Part shown: one piece after another, positions 7,330-13,776 of the stretch
Position numbering within the stretch: position 1 is the stretch's first letter
How the letters are laid out: each line of letters begins with the position of its first letter
Source of the DNA: UBA6183 sp964545895
Lineage (GTDB): Bacteria; Bacteroidota; Bacteroidia; UKL13-3
Direction: 5' to 3'
Assembly: GCA_964545895.1 (NCBI GenBank)
Contig: CAZJHS010000073.1
Location: 1 to 14,132 of the forward strand
DNA length: 14,132 nucleotides
Made by a program: the position numbers and the translations under genes
The notes under the pieces: generated by a model
What the model saw: the letters and a program-made list of their open reading frames with translations, nothing else
The model's database searches: none
Told to the model about the DNA's origin: nothing

Positions 7330-7983
7330 TTATGGTGCCAATCTGTTTTTGGCCCAAGTATTTCCGGTTTTTATAAACTCAAACCTATCGTGTAAGCGGC
7401 TGCTGCGGCCTTGCCAAAACTCAATTAAGGTGGGTTCTACCAAATATCCGCCCCAGTTTAATGGTCTTTCGGGCTCTTTTAAATGTAGTTCACTTTCTAC
7501 CAGTGTATAGTTCTGCTCTAAAATATGTCGGCCGGCAATAACTTTACTTTGTGGCGAGGCTATGGCTCCAATTTGACTGCCCAGTGGGCGTGAGTAAAAA
7601 TACTCATCATTCTCTTTGTCAGAAAGTTTGGTAACAGTACCTTCAATTCTTACTTGGCGCTGAAGCTCTAACCAACAAAAAACCAATGCTACATGATTGT
7701 TCAAACCCAATTGTTCGCCTTTGTGGCTATCGTAGTTGGTAAAAAAAGTAAATCCGTTTTCGCTAAATCCTTTAAGCAACACAATACGCGCACTTGGTGT
7801 GTTATTGGGTTTAACGGTGGCCAATGTCATGGCATTAGGCTCGTTTACATTAGCATTAACGGCCTCTGTAAACCAGCTTTTAAACTGTTCGATAGGATTT
7901 GCTAGTACATGCGTTTCATCAAATACCTTTAAGCTATAATCAACACGCATAGCTGCAATCTTTTCGGGCGATAATTCGTTCAT
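7330..7983 (-). CDS. pdxH: Pyridoxamine/pyridoxine 5'-phosphate oxidase
   Basis: This FMN-dependent oxidase converts pyridoxamine or pyridoxine 5'-phosphate into pyridoxal 5'-phosphate, the final step of vitamin B6 biosynthesis and salvage. The 217-residue length is standard. The N-terminal helix ends in NEPNAMTLATV. FMN-contacting motifs are SARIVLLKG (64-72) and TNYDSHKG (82-89), followed by the dimer-interface RQVRIEG (109-115). FYSRPLGSQIGA (129-140), NWGGYLVEP (176-184) and GRSSRLHDR (192-200) line the substrate and FMN pocket, and the C-terminal NRLAP is the usual ending. The window also encodes two PLP enzymes (ilvE and the class III aminotransferase), but they are not adjacent and no operon is implied. 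It is divergent from the YqgE-family gene across 137 bases. Confidence 0.97.
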   Translation of the reverse strand: MNELSPEKIAAMRVDYSLKVFDETHVLANPIEQFKSWFTEAVNANVNEPNAMTLATVKPNNTPSARIVLLKGFSENGFTFFTNYDSHKGEQLGLNNHVALVFCWLELQRQVRIEGTVTKLSDKENDEYFYSRPLGSQIGAIASPQSKVIAGRHILEQNYTLVESELHLKEPERPLNWGGYLVEPTLIEFWQGRSSRLHDRFEFIKTGNTWAKNRLAP

Positions 7984-8056
7984 TTTTATGGAGTAATTAA
8001 CCGATTGTGAAAAAAAATAAAATCAAACTTGAATATATTTATTGATTATTACACTA

Positions 8057-8064
8057 CAAATTTA
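8057..8064 (-). promoter_or_regulatory. Candidate -7 element for pdxH
   Basis: The minus strand reads TAAATTTG, an exact match to TAnnTTTG, about 75 bases before the pdxH ATG. The expected -33 TTG/TTTG is not evident at the usual distance, so the match could be chance in AT-rich DNA. Confidence 0.3.
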
Positions 8065-8079
8065 AAAAAACAACTGCGC

Positions 8080-8087
8080 TTATTTTG
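8080..8087 (+). promoter_or_regulatory. Possible -7 element for the YqgE-family gene
   Basis: TTATTTTG differs from TAnnTTTG at one position and lies 33 bases before the TTG start. It has the same sequence as the candidate upstream of the TonB receptor. The call rests on position and a near match only. Confidence 0.22.
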
Positions 8088-8120
8088 TGTTGTTGGCAGT
8101 AAATTATAATGATTTAAGTT

Positions 8121-8699
8121 TTGAAAATAAAAGAGATTAAACCTAAGTTTCAGAAACCCGAAAAAGGCAGTTTGCTTATTAGCGAACCATTTTTGGCTGA
8201 TTTAAATTTCTGGCGTTCGGTGGTGTTGTTGGCTGAGTTTACCGAGTTGGGTTCGGTTGGATTTATTTTAAATAAACCGGCTCATTTATCAACTGATGAT
8301 ACCATACCTGGCATGTTAAATCATGATTTTCCTATTTACTACGGTGGGCCAATCGATCCTCATTCACTTCATTTTGTACACAACCTGGGATTAAAAATAC
8401 CCAACAGTATAGAAATTATACCCGGTATTTTTTGGGGTGGAGATATTAACGCGATTAATGATTTAATGGAGCGTGGCGAGGCTGCTGCTGATAACTTTAA
8501 ATTCTTTTTAGGTTACAGTGGTTGGGAACCTTCACAAATTGAAGAGGAAATGGAGGAAAAAACTTGGTGGATTACTTCGGCTACTGAAGAGTTAATTTTT
8601 GATAATGACCTAGATAATATGTGGGCAAACGTGGTTAAATTACTTGGTGAAGATTTTGCCTACATGGCCAATTCGCCCGAAGATGTGAGTTGGAATTAA
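8121..8699 (+). CDS. YqgE/AlgH family protein (UPF0301), TTG start
   Basis: This belongs to the widespread YqgE/AlgH family, soluble alpha/beta proteins whose biochemical role is not settled; AlgH was named from Pseudomonas alginate regulation. Family signatures in the 192 residues are GSLLISEP (16-23), a GSVGFILNKP segment (44-53), YYGGP (73-77), LHFVH, PGIFWGGD (101-108) and FLGYSGW (127-133). Length is normal. The reading frame has no ATG or GTG before the conserved GSLLIS block, and the TTG at 8121-8123 gives the expected 15-residue lead-in, so a TTG start is well supported. It is monocistronic as far as can be seen: divergent from pdxH, and closed by a strong terminator within 25 bases of the stop. 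Confidence 0.93.
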   Translation: MKIKEIKPKFQKPEKGSLLISEPFLADLNFWRSVVLLAEFTELGSVGFILNKPAHLSTDDTIPGMLNHDFPIYYGGPIDPHSLHFVHNLGLKIPNSIEIIPGIFWGGDINAINDLMERGEAAADNFKFFLGYSGWEPSQIEEEMEEKTWWITSATEELIFDNDLDNMWANVVKLLGEDFAYMANSPEDVSWN

Positions 8700-8712
8700 A
8701 TAACTGATGTAT

Positions 8713-8752
8713 AAAAAAAACGCCCTATGCAAATTTGCATAGGGCGTTTTTT
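8713..8752. terminator. Strong bidirectional intrinsic terminator
   Basis: A perfect 26-base palindrome at 8721-8746, with arms CGCCCTATGCAAA and TTTGCATAGGGCG, is preceded by eight A and followed by six T. Each strand therefore shows a GC-rich hairpin followed by a U-run. It sits between the convergent YqgE-family gene (stop 8699) and the lipoprotein gene (stop 8766) and should end both transcripts. Confidence 0.95.
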
Positions 8753-8765
8753 ATTATTGAAAAAA

Positions 8766-9563
8766 TTAACGTGTAATAGTAATCGTTTTGTTTCCAATTT
8801 TAACGGTAAACGAATTATCGCAACCACCCGTTCCGTAATTGATAATGCGTACTTGTTTGCCTTGCGGAGTTAATTCAATTTCGCCTGCAGTTAAGCGGTA
8901 TTGGCAACTTAAATCAAAACGCAATGCTTGCGTAATGTTAGCGGTATAGCTTAATCCGTTTGCATTTATTCCGTTTGCAGTTCCTGTAATTAAATAAATA
9001 TCATCTGTTGGGGTAAGTGTGTTTTCTCCAGCTATCCACTCTCTGGTACGTGTAGAGTTCCATGTTCTACTTTTACCATCAACAGTTCTAATTCTACTAC
9101 CCGAAACGCTAATGCTATAAGTAAGGTTACCGTTGGTATTTCTACCATTGTTGGTTACAGTTTTTGTACCTTCAATCTGGTTTCCGTTTTGATAAAAATT
9201 ATCAGTAGTAATGGTAATCACAGTTCCTACTTCACGGTATCTGCCTGTCCAGGTTACAATTAATTTACCCGAACGTAATTTACCATCATTGCAAATTGTT
9301 CCTGTTCCGTAATCAATAGTCATAACTTTTGGGGTTGATGTACTATCAATAGTAACCGTTGGTCCTGCTTTGCCCAAGTTATTATTTGCAGCAGCTTCAT
9401 CTACTTGTTTTAGTTCATCATTAATTTGGTGGTCGGCCAAGTAGTTGTCTGACGAGCTTTGTGTTTCAACATCAATGCTATCCGTACTATCTTTTTTACA
9501 CGATGCAAAGCTTAGTGCTAAACCTATAAAGGCAATGGCAGCTAAATAAGTTATTTTTTTCAT
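8766..9563 (-). CDS. Conserved lipoprotein of unknown function
   Basis: The 265-residue product starts with a lipoprotein signal peptide; the lipobox LSFASC makes Cys22 the lipidated residue. The CKKDS start of the mature protein is compatible with, but does not prove, surface export by the Bacteroidota lipoprotein export signal. A Ser/Asp/Asn-rich spacer runs to about residue 68 and is followed by a beta-strand-rich domain. From memory, this domain type (YGTG near each end, a central SRTWNSTRTREWIAG, then YLITGTANG) recurs in many Bacteroidota lipoproteins without assigned function. The two ends of the domain echo each other: TIDYGTGTICNDG at about 82-94 and RIINYGTGGCDN at about 239-250, consistent with a closed beta fold. 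Cys91, Cys220 and Cys248 could allow a disulfide. It shares the bidirectional terminator downstream. Confidence 0.85.
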   Translation of the reverse strand: MKKITYLAAIAFIGLALSFASCKKDSTDSIDVETQSSSDNYLADHQINDELKQVDEAAANNNLGKAGPTVTIDSTSTPKVMTIDYGTGTICNDGKLRSGKLIVTWTGRYREVGTVITITTDNFYQNGNQIEGTKTVTNNGRNTNGNLTYSISVSGSRIRTVDGKSRTWNSTRTREWIAGENTLTPTDDIYLITGTANGINANGLSYTANITQALRFDLSCQYRLTAGEIELTPQGKQVRIINYGTGGCDNSFTVKIGNKTITITR

Positions 9564-9603
9564 ATTGTTAAAAGTTGAGTGCTGTTAGGATGTGTTTAAA
9601 TCC

Positions 9604-9611
9604 CAAAGGTT
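9604..9611 (-). promoter_or_regulatory. Possible -7 element for the lipoprotein gene
   Basis: The minus strand reads AACCTTTG, one mismatch from TAnnTTTG, about 40 bases before the ATG at 9563. It lies just past the stop of the upstream aminotransferase gene. No -33 element is obvious. Confidence 0.22.
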
Positions 9612-9614
9612 TAA

Positions 9615-10808
9615 TCAATGATAAAATTTATTTAGGTTATTTACAATTATTTGGCACGCCTGCTGTATTTGTTGGGCTGTAATAATTAGTGGTGGCGATA
9701 ATCGCATGCGGTTTGTTGCAAATAAGAACCAATCAGTAATTAGGCCATCTGCAATACATCCATCAATAACCTGTTTATTAAACTCAAAGCTACTTAGCTC
9801 AACAGACAACATTAGGCCTTTACCTTGTACACTTTTTATGGCAGGGTGCACCAATAATTGGCGAAACAATTGTTCTTTTTCGGCTACTTCATTTATCCAA
9901 TTATGTGTGGTTAATTCTTCAATACCAGCAAGTGCTCCTGCACAAATTACTGGATGTCCGCCAAAGGTAGTAATATGGCCAAGTATTGGGTTTTCGGCTA
10001 AAGTCATCATCATGTTGTGCGATGCCACAAATGCACCCATAGGCATGCCTGCACCTAAAGCTTTTCCAAGTAATAAAATATCAGGCACCACACCGCTGTG
10101 TTCAAAAGCAAACATTTTTCCGGTTCGGCCCATGCCTGTTTGTATCTCATCAAAAATAAGTAACACACAATGCTCATTGCATTTAGTGCGCAGTGCTTTT
10201 AAAAAGTTTTCGTCAGTTGGTAAATAGCCAGCTTCGCCACGTACTACTTCAATAATAACACAAGCTGTTTTATGGGTTATGTTTTCTAACTCAGCTAAAT
10301 TTCCGTTGGTTAAAAAACGTACATCAGGCAACAGCGGACGAAACGCGTTTTTATATTCTTCCTCACTGTTTAAACTTAATGCGGCATGTGTACTGCCATG
10401 ATATGCATGTTTAAACGCAATAATCTCGCTGCGTTTGGTTACTCGTTTAGCCAATTTTAAAGCGCCATCTGTAGCCTCGGCACCCGAGTTTACAAAGTAT
10501 ACACTGTTTAACGAATTGGGTAGGAGCGAGGTTAATTTTTGAGCCAACTGCACTTGCGGTGCTTGCACATATTCGCCATACACCATCAGGTGCATGTATT
10601 TATCTATTTGGGTTTTTAAGGCTTGATTTACGTGTGCATTTCCATGTCCCAAACTGCTAACACTTATACCCGAAATTAAATCAATAAAGGGTTTATTGTT
10701 TTTATCGTACAGGTAAATTCCTTCGGCACGTTCAAACTCAAGTAACAACGGAAAACGTGTGGTTTGAGCTTGGTGTTGTAAAAATAATTGACGGTTGCTG
10801 ATGTGCAT
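9615..10808 (-). CDS. Class III PLP-dependent aminotransferase (acetylornithine/ornithine type)
   Basis: This is a fold-type I aminotransferase of the subgroup containing acetylornithine, ornithine and related omega-amino transaminases, probably a cytoplasmic homodimer. I use the ATG at 10806-10808, which gives 397 residues starting MHISNRQLFLQHQAQT; an upstream in-frame ATG would add 38 residues unlike the family. Landmarks are FIDLISGISVSSLGH (41-55), VNSGAEATDGALKLAK (106-121) for cofactor binding, FDEIQTGMGRTGK (219-231, with Asp220 at the pyridine nitrogen), PLP lysine K249 in LLLGKALGAGMPMGAF, and HITTFGGHP (278-286). The usual EPIQGEGG segment reads EVVRGEAG. No arginine genes adjoin it, so the substrate is open and I give no symbol. 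The upstream region overlaps the start zone of the small plus-strand ORF. Confidence 0.92.
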   Translation of the reverse strand: MHISNRQLFLQHQAQTTRFPLLLEFERAEGIYLYDKNNKPFIDLISGISVSSLGHGNAHVNQALKTQIDKYMHLMVYGEYVQAPQVQLAQKLTSLLPNSLNSVYFVNSGAEATDGALKLAKRVTKRSEIIAFKHAYHGSTHAALSLNSEEEYKNAFRPLLPDVRFLTNGNLAELENITHKTACVIIEVVRGEAGYLPTDENFLKALRTKCNEHCVLLIFDEIQTGMGRTGKMFAFEHSGVVPDILLLGKALGAGMPMGAFVASHNMMMTLAENPILGHITTFGGHPVICAGALAGIEELTTHNWINEVAEKEQLFRQLLVHPAIKSVQGKGLMLSVELSSFEFNKQVIDGCIADGLITDWFLFATNRMRLSPPLIITAQQIQQACQIIVNNLNKFYH

Positions 10809-10854
10809 GTTACAAATATGCGATTTAATTGTAATTTTAATTAATCTCGTAATT

Positions 10855-11001
10855 GTGCAAACACCAACTAAGCAAATATTAACCACCGATGAAGAGCGTT
10901 TAAGTAAACGTTTGGCCACCACACCAACCGAGCGTTTTAGGTTAATGATTAATTTGTTTAAGTTAAATCAAAAATTAAAACGGGCCAATCAACCCAAATA
11001 G
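10855..11001 (+). CDS. Small basic protein, about 48 residues, GTG start likely
   Basis: This frame opens at about 10795 with weak upstream starts (TTG 10795, ATG 10801 and 10807) that run into the aminotransferase 5' end. The GTG at 10855-10857 gives a compact 48-residue product without the odd hydrophobic leader. It reads VQTPTKQILTTDEERLSKRL at the start and contains TPTERFRLMINLFKLNQKLK near the end. The sequence looks like a real short helical protein: charged, amphipathic, ending in basic residues. The TPxERF-plus-helix layout recalls short Bacteroidota proteins of unknown role, a recollection and not a search result. It is on the helicase strand, 49 bases upstream of that gene, and divergent from the aminotransferase. 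No function can be assigned. Confidence 0.5.
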   Translation: MQTPTKQILTTDEERLSKRLATTPTERFRLMINLFKLNQKLKRANQPK

Positions 11002-11020
11002 TTAAACCCATAAGTTCAAC

Positions 11021-11028
11021 TATCTTTG
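11021..11028 (+). promoter_or_regulatory. -7 promoter element of the helicase gene
   Basis: TATCTTTG followed by C is an exact TAnnTTTG match, 22 bases before the ATG at 11051. That places transcription start about 15-18 bases upstream of the start codon. It lies in the short gap after the small ORF, so the helicase has its own promoter even if the small ORF is also transcribed. A -33 TTTG is not clear. Confidence 0.5.
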
Positions 11029-11050
11029 CTGCTCAATCTTATTTTATTAT

Positions 11051-12187
11051 ATGTCGTTTGCAGCGCTTGGTTTAAACCGCGATTTACTTTACGCTTTAGA
11101 AAAACAATTCTATACCACCCCGTATCCCATACAATCTGAGGCTATACCTGTAATTTTAGCAGGTAAAGATGTGTTGGGCATTGCGCAAACAGGCTCGGGC
11201 AAAACAGCAAGTTATGTATTACCTACTTTGCAATTATTACAAAGCAAACCACTTGCTCAAAACAGGTACATCAATACATTAGTTTTAGTACCTACACGCG
11301 AGTTAGCCATACAAGTGCAAAAAGTATATAAATCGTTTAGCGATAGGTTAGAGCAACCCATTAAAACATTAGCGGTTTATGGTGGCGCTTCTATCAACCC
11401 ACAAATGATGGACATGAATAAGGTGGAAATTTTAGTAGCCACACCCGGACGTTTGTTAGAGTTGGTAGAGAAAAATGCTGTTTTTTTAAGTGGGGTTGAT
11501 GTGTTGGTGCTTGATGAAGCTGATAAAATGTTGAACTTGGGTTTTAAAGACGAGATGACCAAGGTATTGAGTTTATTGCCAACCAAACGTCAGAACTTAC
11601 TTTTTTCGGCCACTTTAAGTACCGATTTAAGCAGCCTAAAAGACGTATTGTTAAACAACCCTGTTACGGTTGAAATTGAAGCAGAGACCGACAATATTGA
11701 CCTAATTACGCAAGTGGCTTATGCGGTAGAAGACGAACGCAAAGGACCGCTGTTGCGCTATTTAATTAAGCAACAAAACATGGAGCAAGTGTTGGTGTTT
11801 ACTTCATCAGTGCACAAGGCCGATACCGTAACCGATAAGTTAAATGCAAATGGCATAAAAGCAGTGGCCATGCACAGCAAAAAAAGCCAAGGTGCACGCG
11901 AACAAGCTTTGTTAAAATTTAAAAATAACGAAGTGCAAGTTTTAGTAGCAACAGATTTAATGGGACGTGGAATTGATATTCCGTTTTTGCCTTATGTAAT
12001 TAATTACGAATTACCACGCTCGCCCAAAGATTACGTGCATCGCATTGGGCGCACAGGTAGGGCACAACAAGCGGGTACAGCCATAAGTTTGGTTACTGCC
12101 GAAGATGCTCATCACTTTAGTGTAATACAAAAGAAAATGAAAAAGCGTGTGGAGCTTTTAGATAGTGATGGCTTGAAATTGTTTTAA
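11051..12187 (+). CDS. DEAD-box ATP-dependent RNA helicase, RhlE-like, minimal core
   Basis: The protein unwinds or remodels RNA duplexes with ATP, in the cytoplasm. All superfamily 2 motifs are present in order: Phe3 and the Q motif (YPIQSE, 25-30), Walker A AQTGSGKT (45-52), PTREL (81-85), TPGRL (131-135), DEAD (155-158), SAT (186-188), the ATDLMGRGIDIP segment (300-311) and HRIGRTGR (330-337). With 378 residues it is essentially the two RecA-like domains: the basic or glycine-rich tail that many RhlE homologues use for RNA binding is missing, and the protein ends shortly after a KKMKKR patch. It has its own -7 element upstream, and its stop codon lies inside a possible terminator stem. Members of this group often help ribosome assembly, RNA decay or cold adaptation, but nothing here selects among these. 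Confidence 0.96.
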   Translation: MSFAALGLNRDLLYALEKQFYTTPYPIQSEAIPVILAGKDVLGIAQTGSGKTASYVLPTLQLLQSKPLAQNRYINTLVLVPTRELAIQVQKVYKSFSDRLEQPIKTLAVYGGASINPQMMDMNKVEILVATPGRLLELVEKNAVFLSGVDVLVLDEADKMLNLGFKDEMTKVLSLLPTKRQNLLFSATLSTDLSSLKDVLLNNPVTVEIEAETDNIDLITQVAYAVEDERKGPLLRYLIKQQNMEQVLVFTSSVHKADTVTDKLNANGIKAVAMHSKKSQGAREQALLKFKNNEVQVLVATDLMGRGIDIPFLPYVINYELPRSPKDYVHRIGRTGRAQQAGTAISLVTAEDAHHFSVIQKKMKKRVELLDSDGLKLF

Positions 12188-12210
12188 GTAACGGCAACTA
12201 CTTATTTTTT
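12185..12210 (+). terminator. Candidate helicase terminator overlapping both convergent genes
   Basis: TAAGTA (12185-12190) and TACTTA (12199-12204) form a perfect 6-bp stem around an 8-base loop, followed directly by six T. The first arm begins with the helicase TAA stop. The second arm contains the complement of the lipoprotein TAA stop, and the T-run is the complement of that gene's last two Lys codons. The stem has only one G-C pair, so termination may be weak. Confidence 0.4.
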
Positions 12211-12807
12211 CTTCTTAAACTTACTAAGTAAACTGTCTCGTTCTGCGGTGTTCCAATGTGCCTGTAAATCTAAATTTGCTTTATACACCTTTATACGAGC
12301 TTGGGTGTTTTGCTTGGCTAAATCTTCCCAAATTTTTACATGATCTTTATTCAATCGTCCGCTCCAAACTGTCCAATATATTAGCATGTAAAAATCTGCA
12401 GGTTCTGGTGCAGTTAAGCTATCACCTTTAATTGTAGTGTATTTGTCTAACTCCTTGCCTAGCGTGGTTACACCAGTTTTGTTATAAGTATTTTGGGTTG
12501 ATAATTGAGGGATAAAACCAAATAAGCCTGCATTGCAGGCGGTATCGTTGCTTCGGTATTCAATGTAGTTGCCTTGTGCATCAAAAACAGAAGCATTAGG
12601 AATGCCTTTTCCTTTAATTTCTTTAATGTAATGTGCGCACTTAACGGTAATAATATTGGCCGTATCAAGGTGGTGCTTTAGCGCCATTTTTCTGATACTT
12701 TTTTCTTTTTCAATAGCAGGCTTTTTTACGCCATAAAATACAAAAATTAACTTGTTGCAACTGCTTAATAAAAGCGCCATAACAACTAAAGGGATTAGGT
12801 TTTTCAT
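12202..12807 (-). CDS. Lipoprotein with thioredoxin-like region lacking the CxxC cysteines
   Basis: The 201-residue product has a lipoprotein signal peptide with lipobox LLSSC, making Cys17 the lipidated residue, so it is probably anchored in the outer or inner membrane facing the periplasm. The C-terminal region, about 138-182, reads FYMLIYWTVWSGRLNKDH followed by a helix and then RIKVYKANLD. This has the strand-WxxW-helix-strand pattern of thioredoxin, but the CGPC positions are Ser149-Gly-Arg-Leu152. If the fold is right, it is redox-inactive at that site. An earlier segment (about 68-100, IPNASVFDAQGNYIEYR, with Cys57 and Cys91 nearby) looks like a separate conserved beta region. The last residues are a Lys-rich tail. 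It is convergent with the helicase gene, 14 bases apart. No precise family is recognised. Confidence 0.8.
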   Translation of the reverse strand: MKNLIPLVVMALLLSSCNKLIFVFYGVKKPAIEKEKSIRKMALKHHLDTANIITVKCAHYIKEIKGKGIPNASVFDAQGNYIEYRSNDTACNAGLFGFIPQLSTQNTYNKTGVTTLGKELDKYTTIKGDSLTAPEPADFYMLIYWTVWSGRLNKDHVKIWEDLAKQNTQARIKVYKANLDLQAHWNTAERDSLLSKFKKKK

Positions 12808-12875
12808 GAGGTTAATAACAGCAATTAATAAGTGTGAAATTTAACAAGTTTAGGCAATGTTTTTTAAAGGTAAAT

Positions 12876-13697
12876 TTAGCATATCAATAGCAACCTAGGT
12901 TCGCCATCTTTTTCTTGTGGAGCACGGTGTACACAAGCAGGTACTTTACTTTCAGGGGAATCAACAGCCAAGCGCCACAGGTGCCCAATCCCTAAATTAA
13001 TGGTTTGCGCATGGGGTTTGGGTTGATAATGCAAATCAAAAAAATGCTCGCTTAAATACGTTTCAAAATCTTCATCGGGGCCGGTATACAATTGTTTTAG
13101 TTGATTACGTATTGCAGGAATAAGCACTTTTTGTTGGGCTTGTGCATTGGGTAAAATCTCGCTGGCTTGGCCTAGGTAAGTACATAAAAAAGTATTGGTT
13201 GGTACAGGCGAATGATCTACATGAAACGAATATACATCAGTAGGTATTAAAGGATGAGTATCGTCTCTGTCGTAGTTTTTAATGATATTAAGAGTAGGTT
13301 GCGCCCCATGTGTTTTTAGTAAATTCCAATCGGCTAAAATGGTTTGGCGTGCTAAGTTACCTTGTTCGCTTAACTGCAGCGCAAGCAGTTCATCTGGTTC
13401 AATAGCAGTAATGTTTTCAAGTAGCTCTATTTTTTCTACAATTTCAGCAAAATCTCCAAGTAGTTTTCGCTCCCAACATAGGGCATTGATGTTGCCCACA
13501 AAAGGAGTAGCCACCAACTCATTAAAAGTAGTAACACATTGTATTTGATTATCTGCGTGGGTTAAGTCTATCATAGATGATTTAATATTGGGCTGATGGT
13601 TTGCCGCATGACGAGCATATGGCATTATCTGCGTAAACTGTTTACTCTCAAATTGCAACAAATCCCTTTCTTTCTTGAAAATTATCCCTACTTTCAT
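12876..13697 (-). CDS. Hypothetical protein with HxD...H...R pattern, possibly DUF1826-like
   Basis: This 273-residue cytoplasmic-looking protein has no signal peptide or membrane helix. The region around 155-183 (YSFHVDHSPVPTNTFLCTYL) and the C-terminus (VHRAPQEKDGEPRLLL) resemble DUF1826 proteins as I remember them. His159, Asp161, His257 and Arg268 are spaced like the HxD...H...R iron and co-substrate ligands of 2-oxoglutarate/Fe(II) oxygenases. An enzymatic role is therefore possible but unproven. The N-terminus is uncertain: the first ATG (13697) gives a basic lead-in, and Met25 or Met42 are alternative starts. It lies in a minus-strand run, 79 bases after the edge-truncated gene and 68 bases before the lipoprotein gene. 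No strong promoter match was seen upstream. Confidence 0.72.
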   Translation of the reverse strand: MKVGIIFKKERDLLQFESKQFTQIMPYARHAANHQPNIKSSMIDLTHADNQIQCVTTFNELVATPFVGNINALCWERKLLGDFAEIVEKIELLENITAIEPDELLALQLSEQGNLARQTILADWNLLKTHGAQPTLNIIKNYDRDDTHPLIPTDVYSFHVDHSPVPTNTFLCTYLGQASEILPNAQAQQKVLIPAIRNQLKQLYTGPDEDFETYLSEHFFDLHYQPKPHAQTINLGIGHLWRLAVDSPESKVPACVHRAPQEKDGEPRLLLIC

Positions 13698-13776
13698 TAA
13701 TTCTGTAATGCGTTGTTATCTTCTTTCTCATTTGGTTTTATTATAGACCTTTATTCAATGAAAGATAGTCGATCAT

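Noticed and set aside
9706..10227. Plus-strand open frame of 173 codons
   Set aside because: It is fully antisense to the well-supported aminotransferase and its translation has no coherent protein character.
10809..10922. In-frame 38-residue N-terminal extension of the class III aminotransferase from an upstream ATG
   Set aside because: The extension does not look like the family N-terminus, and it would overlap the small plus-strand ORF. The protein beginning MHISNRQLFL at 10808 fits homologues.
11847..11859. Third copy of the dyad 13-mer CAAATGGCATAAA inside the helicase gene
   Set aside because: It encodes Asn-Gly-Ile-Lys in a conserved helicase segment, stands alone without an inverted partner, and is best explained by codon choice.
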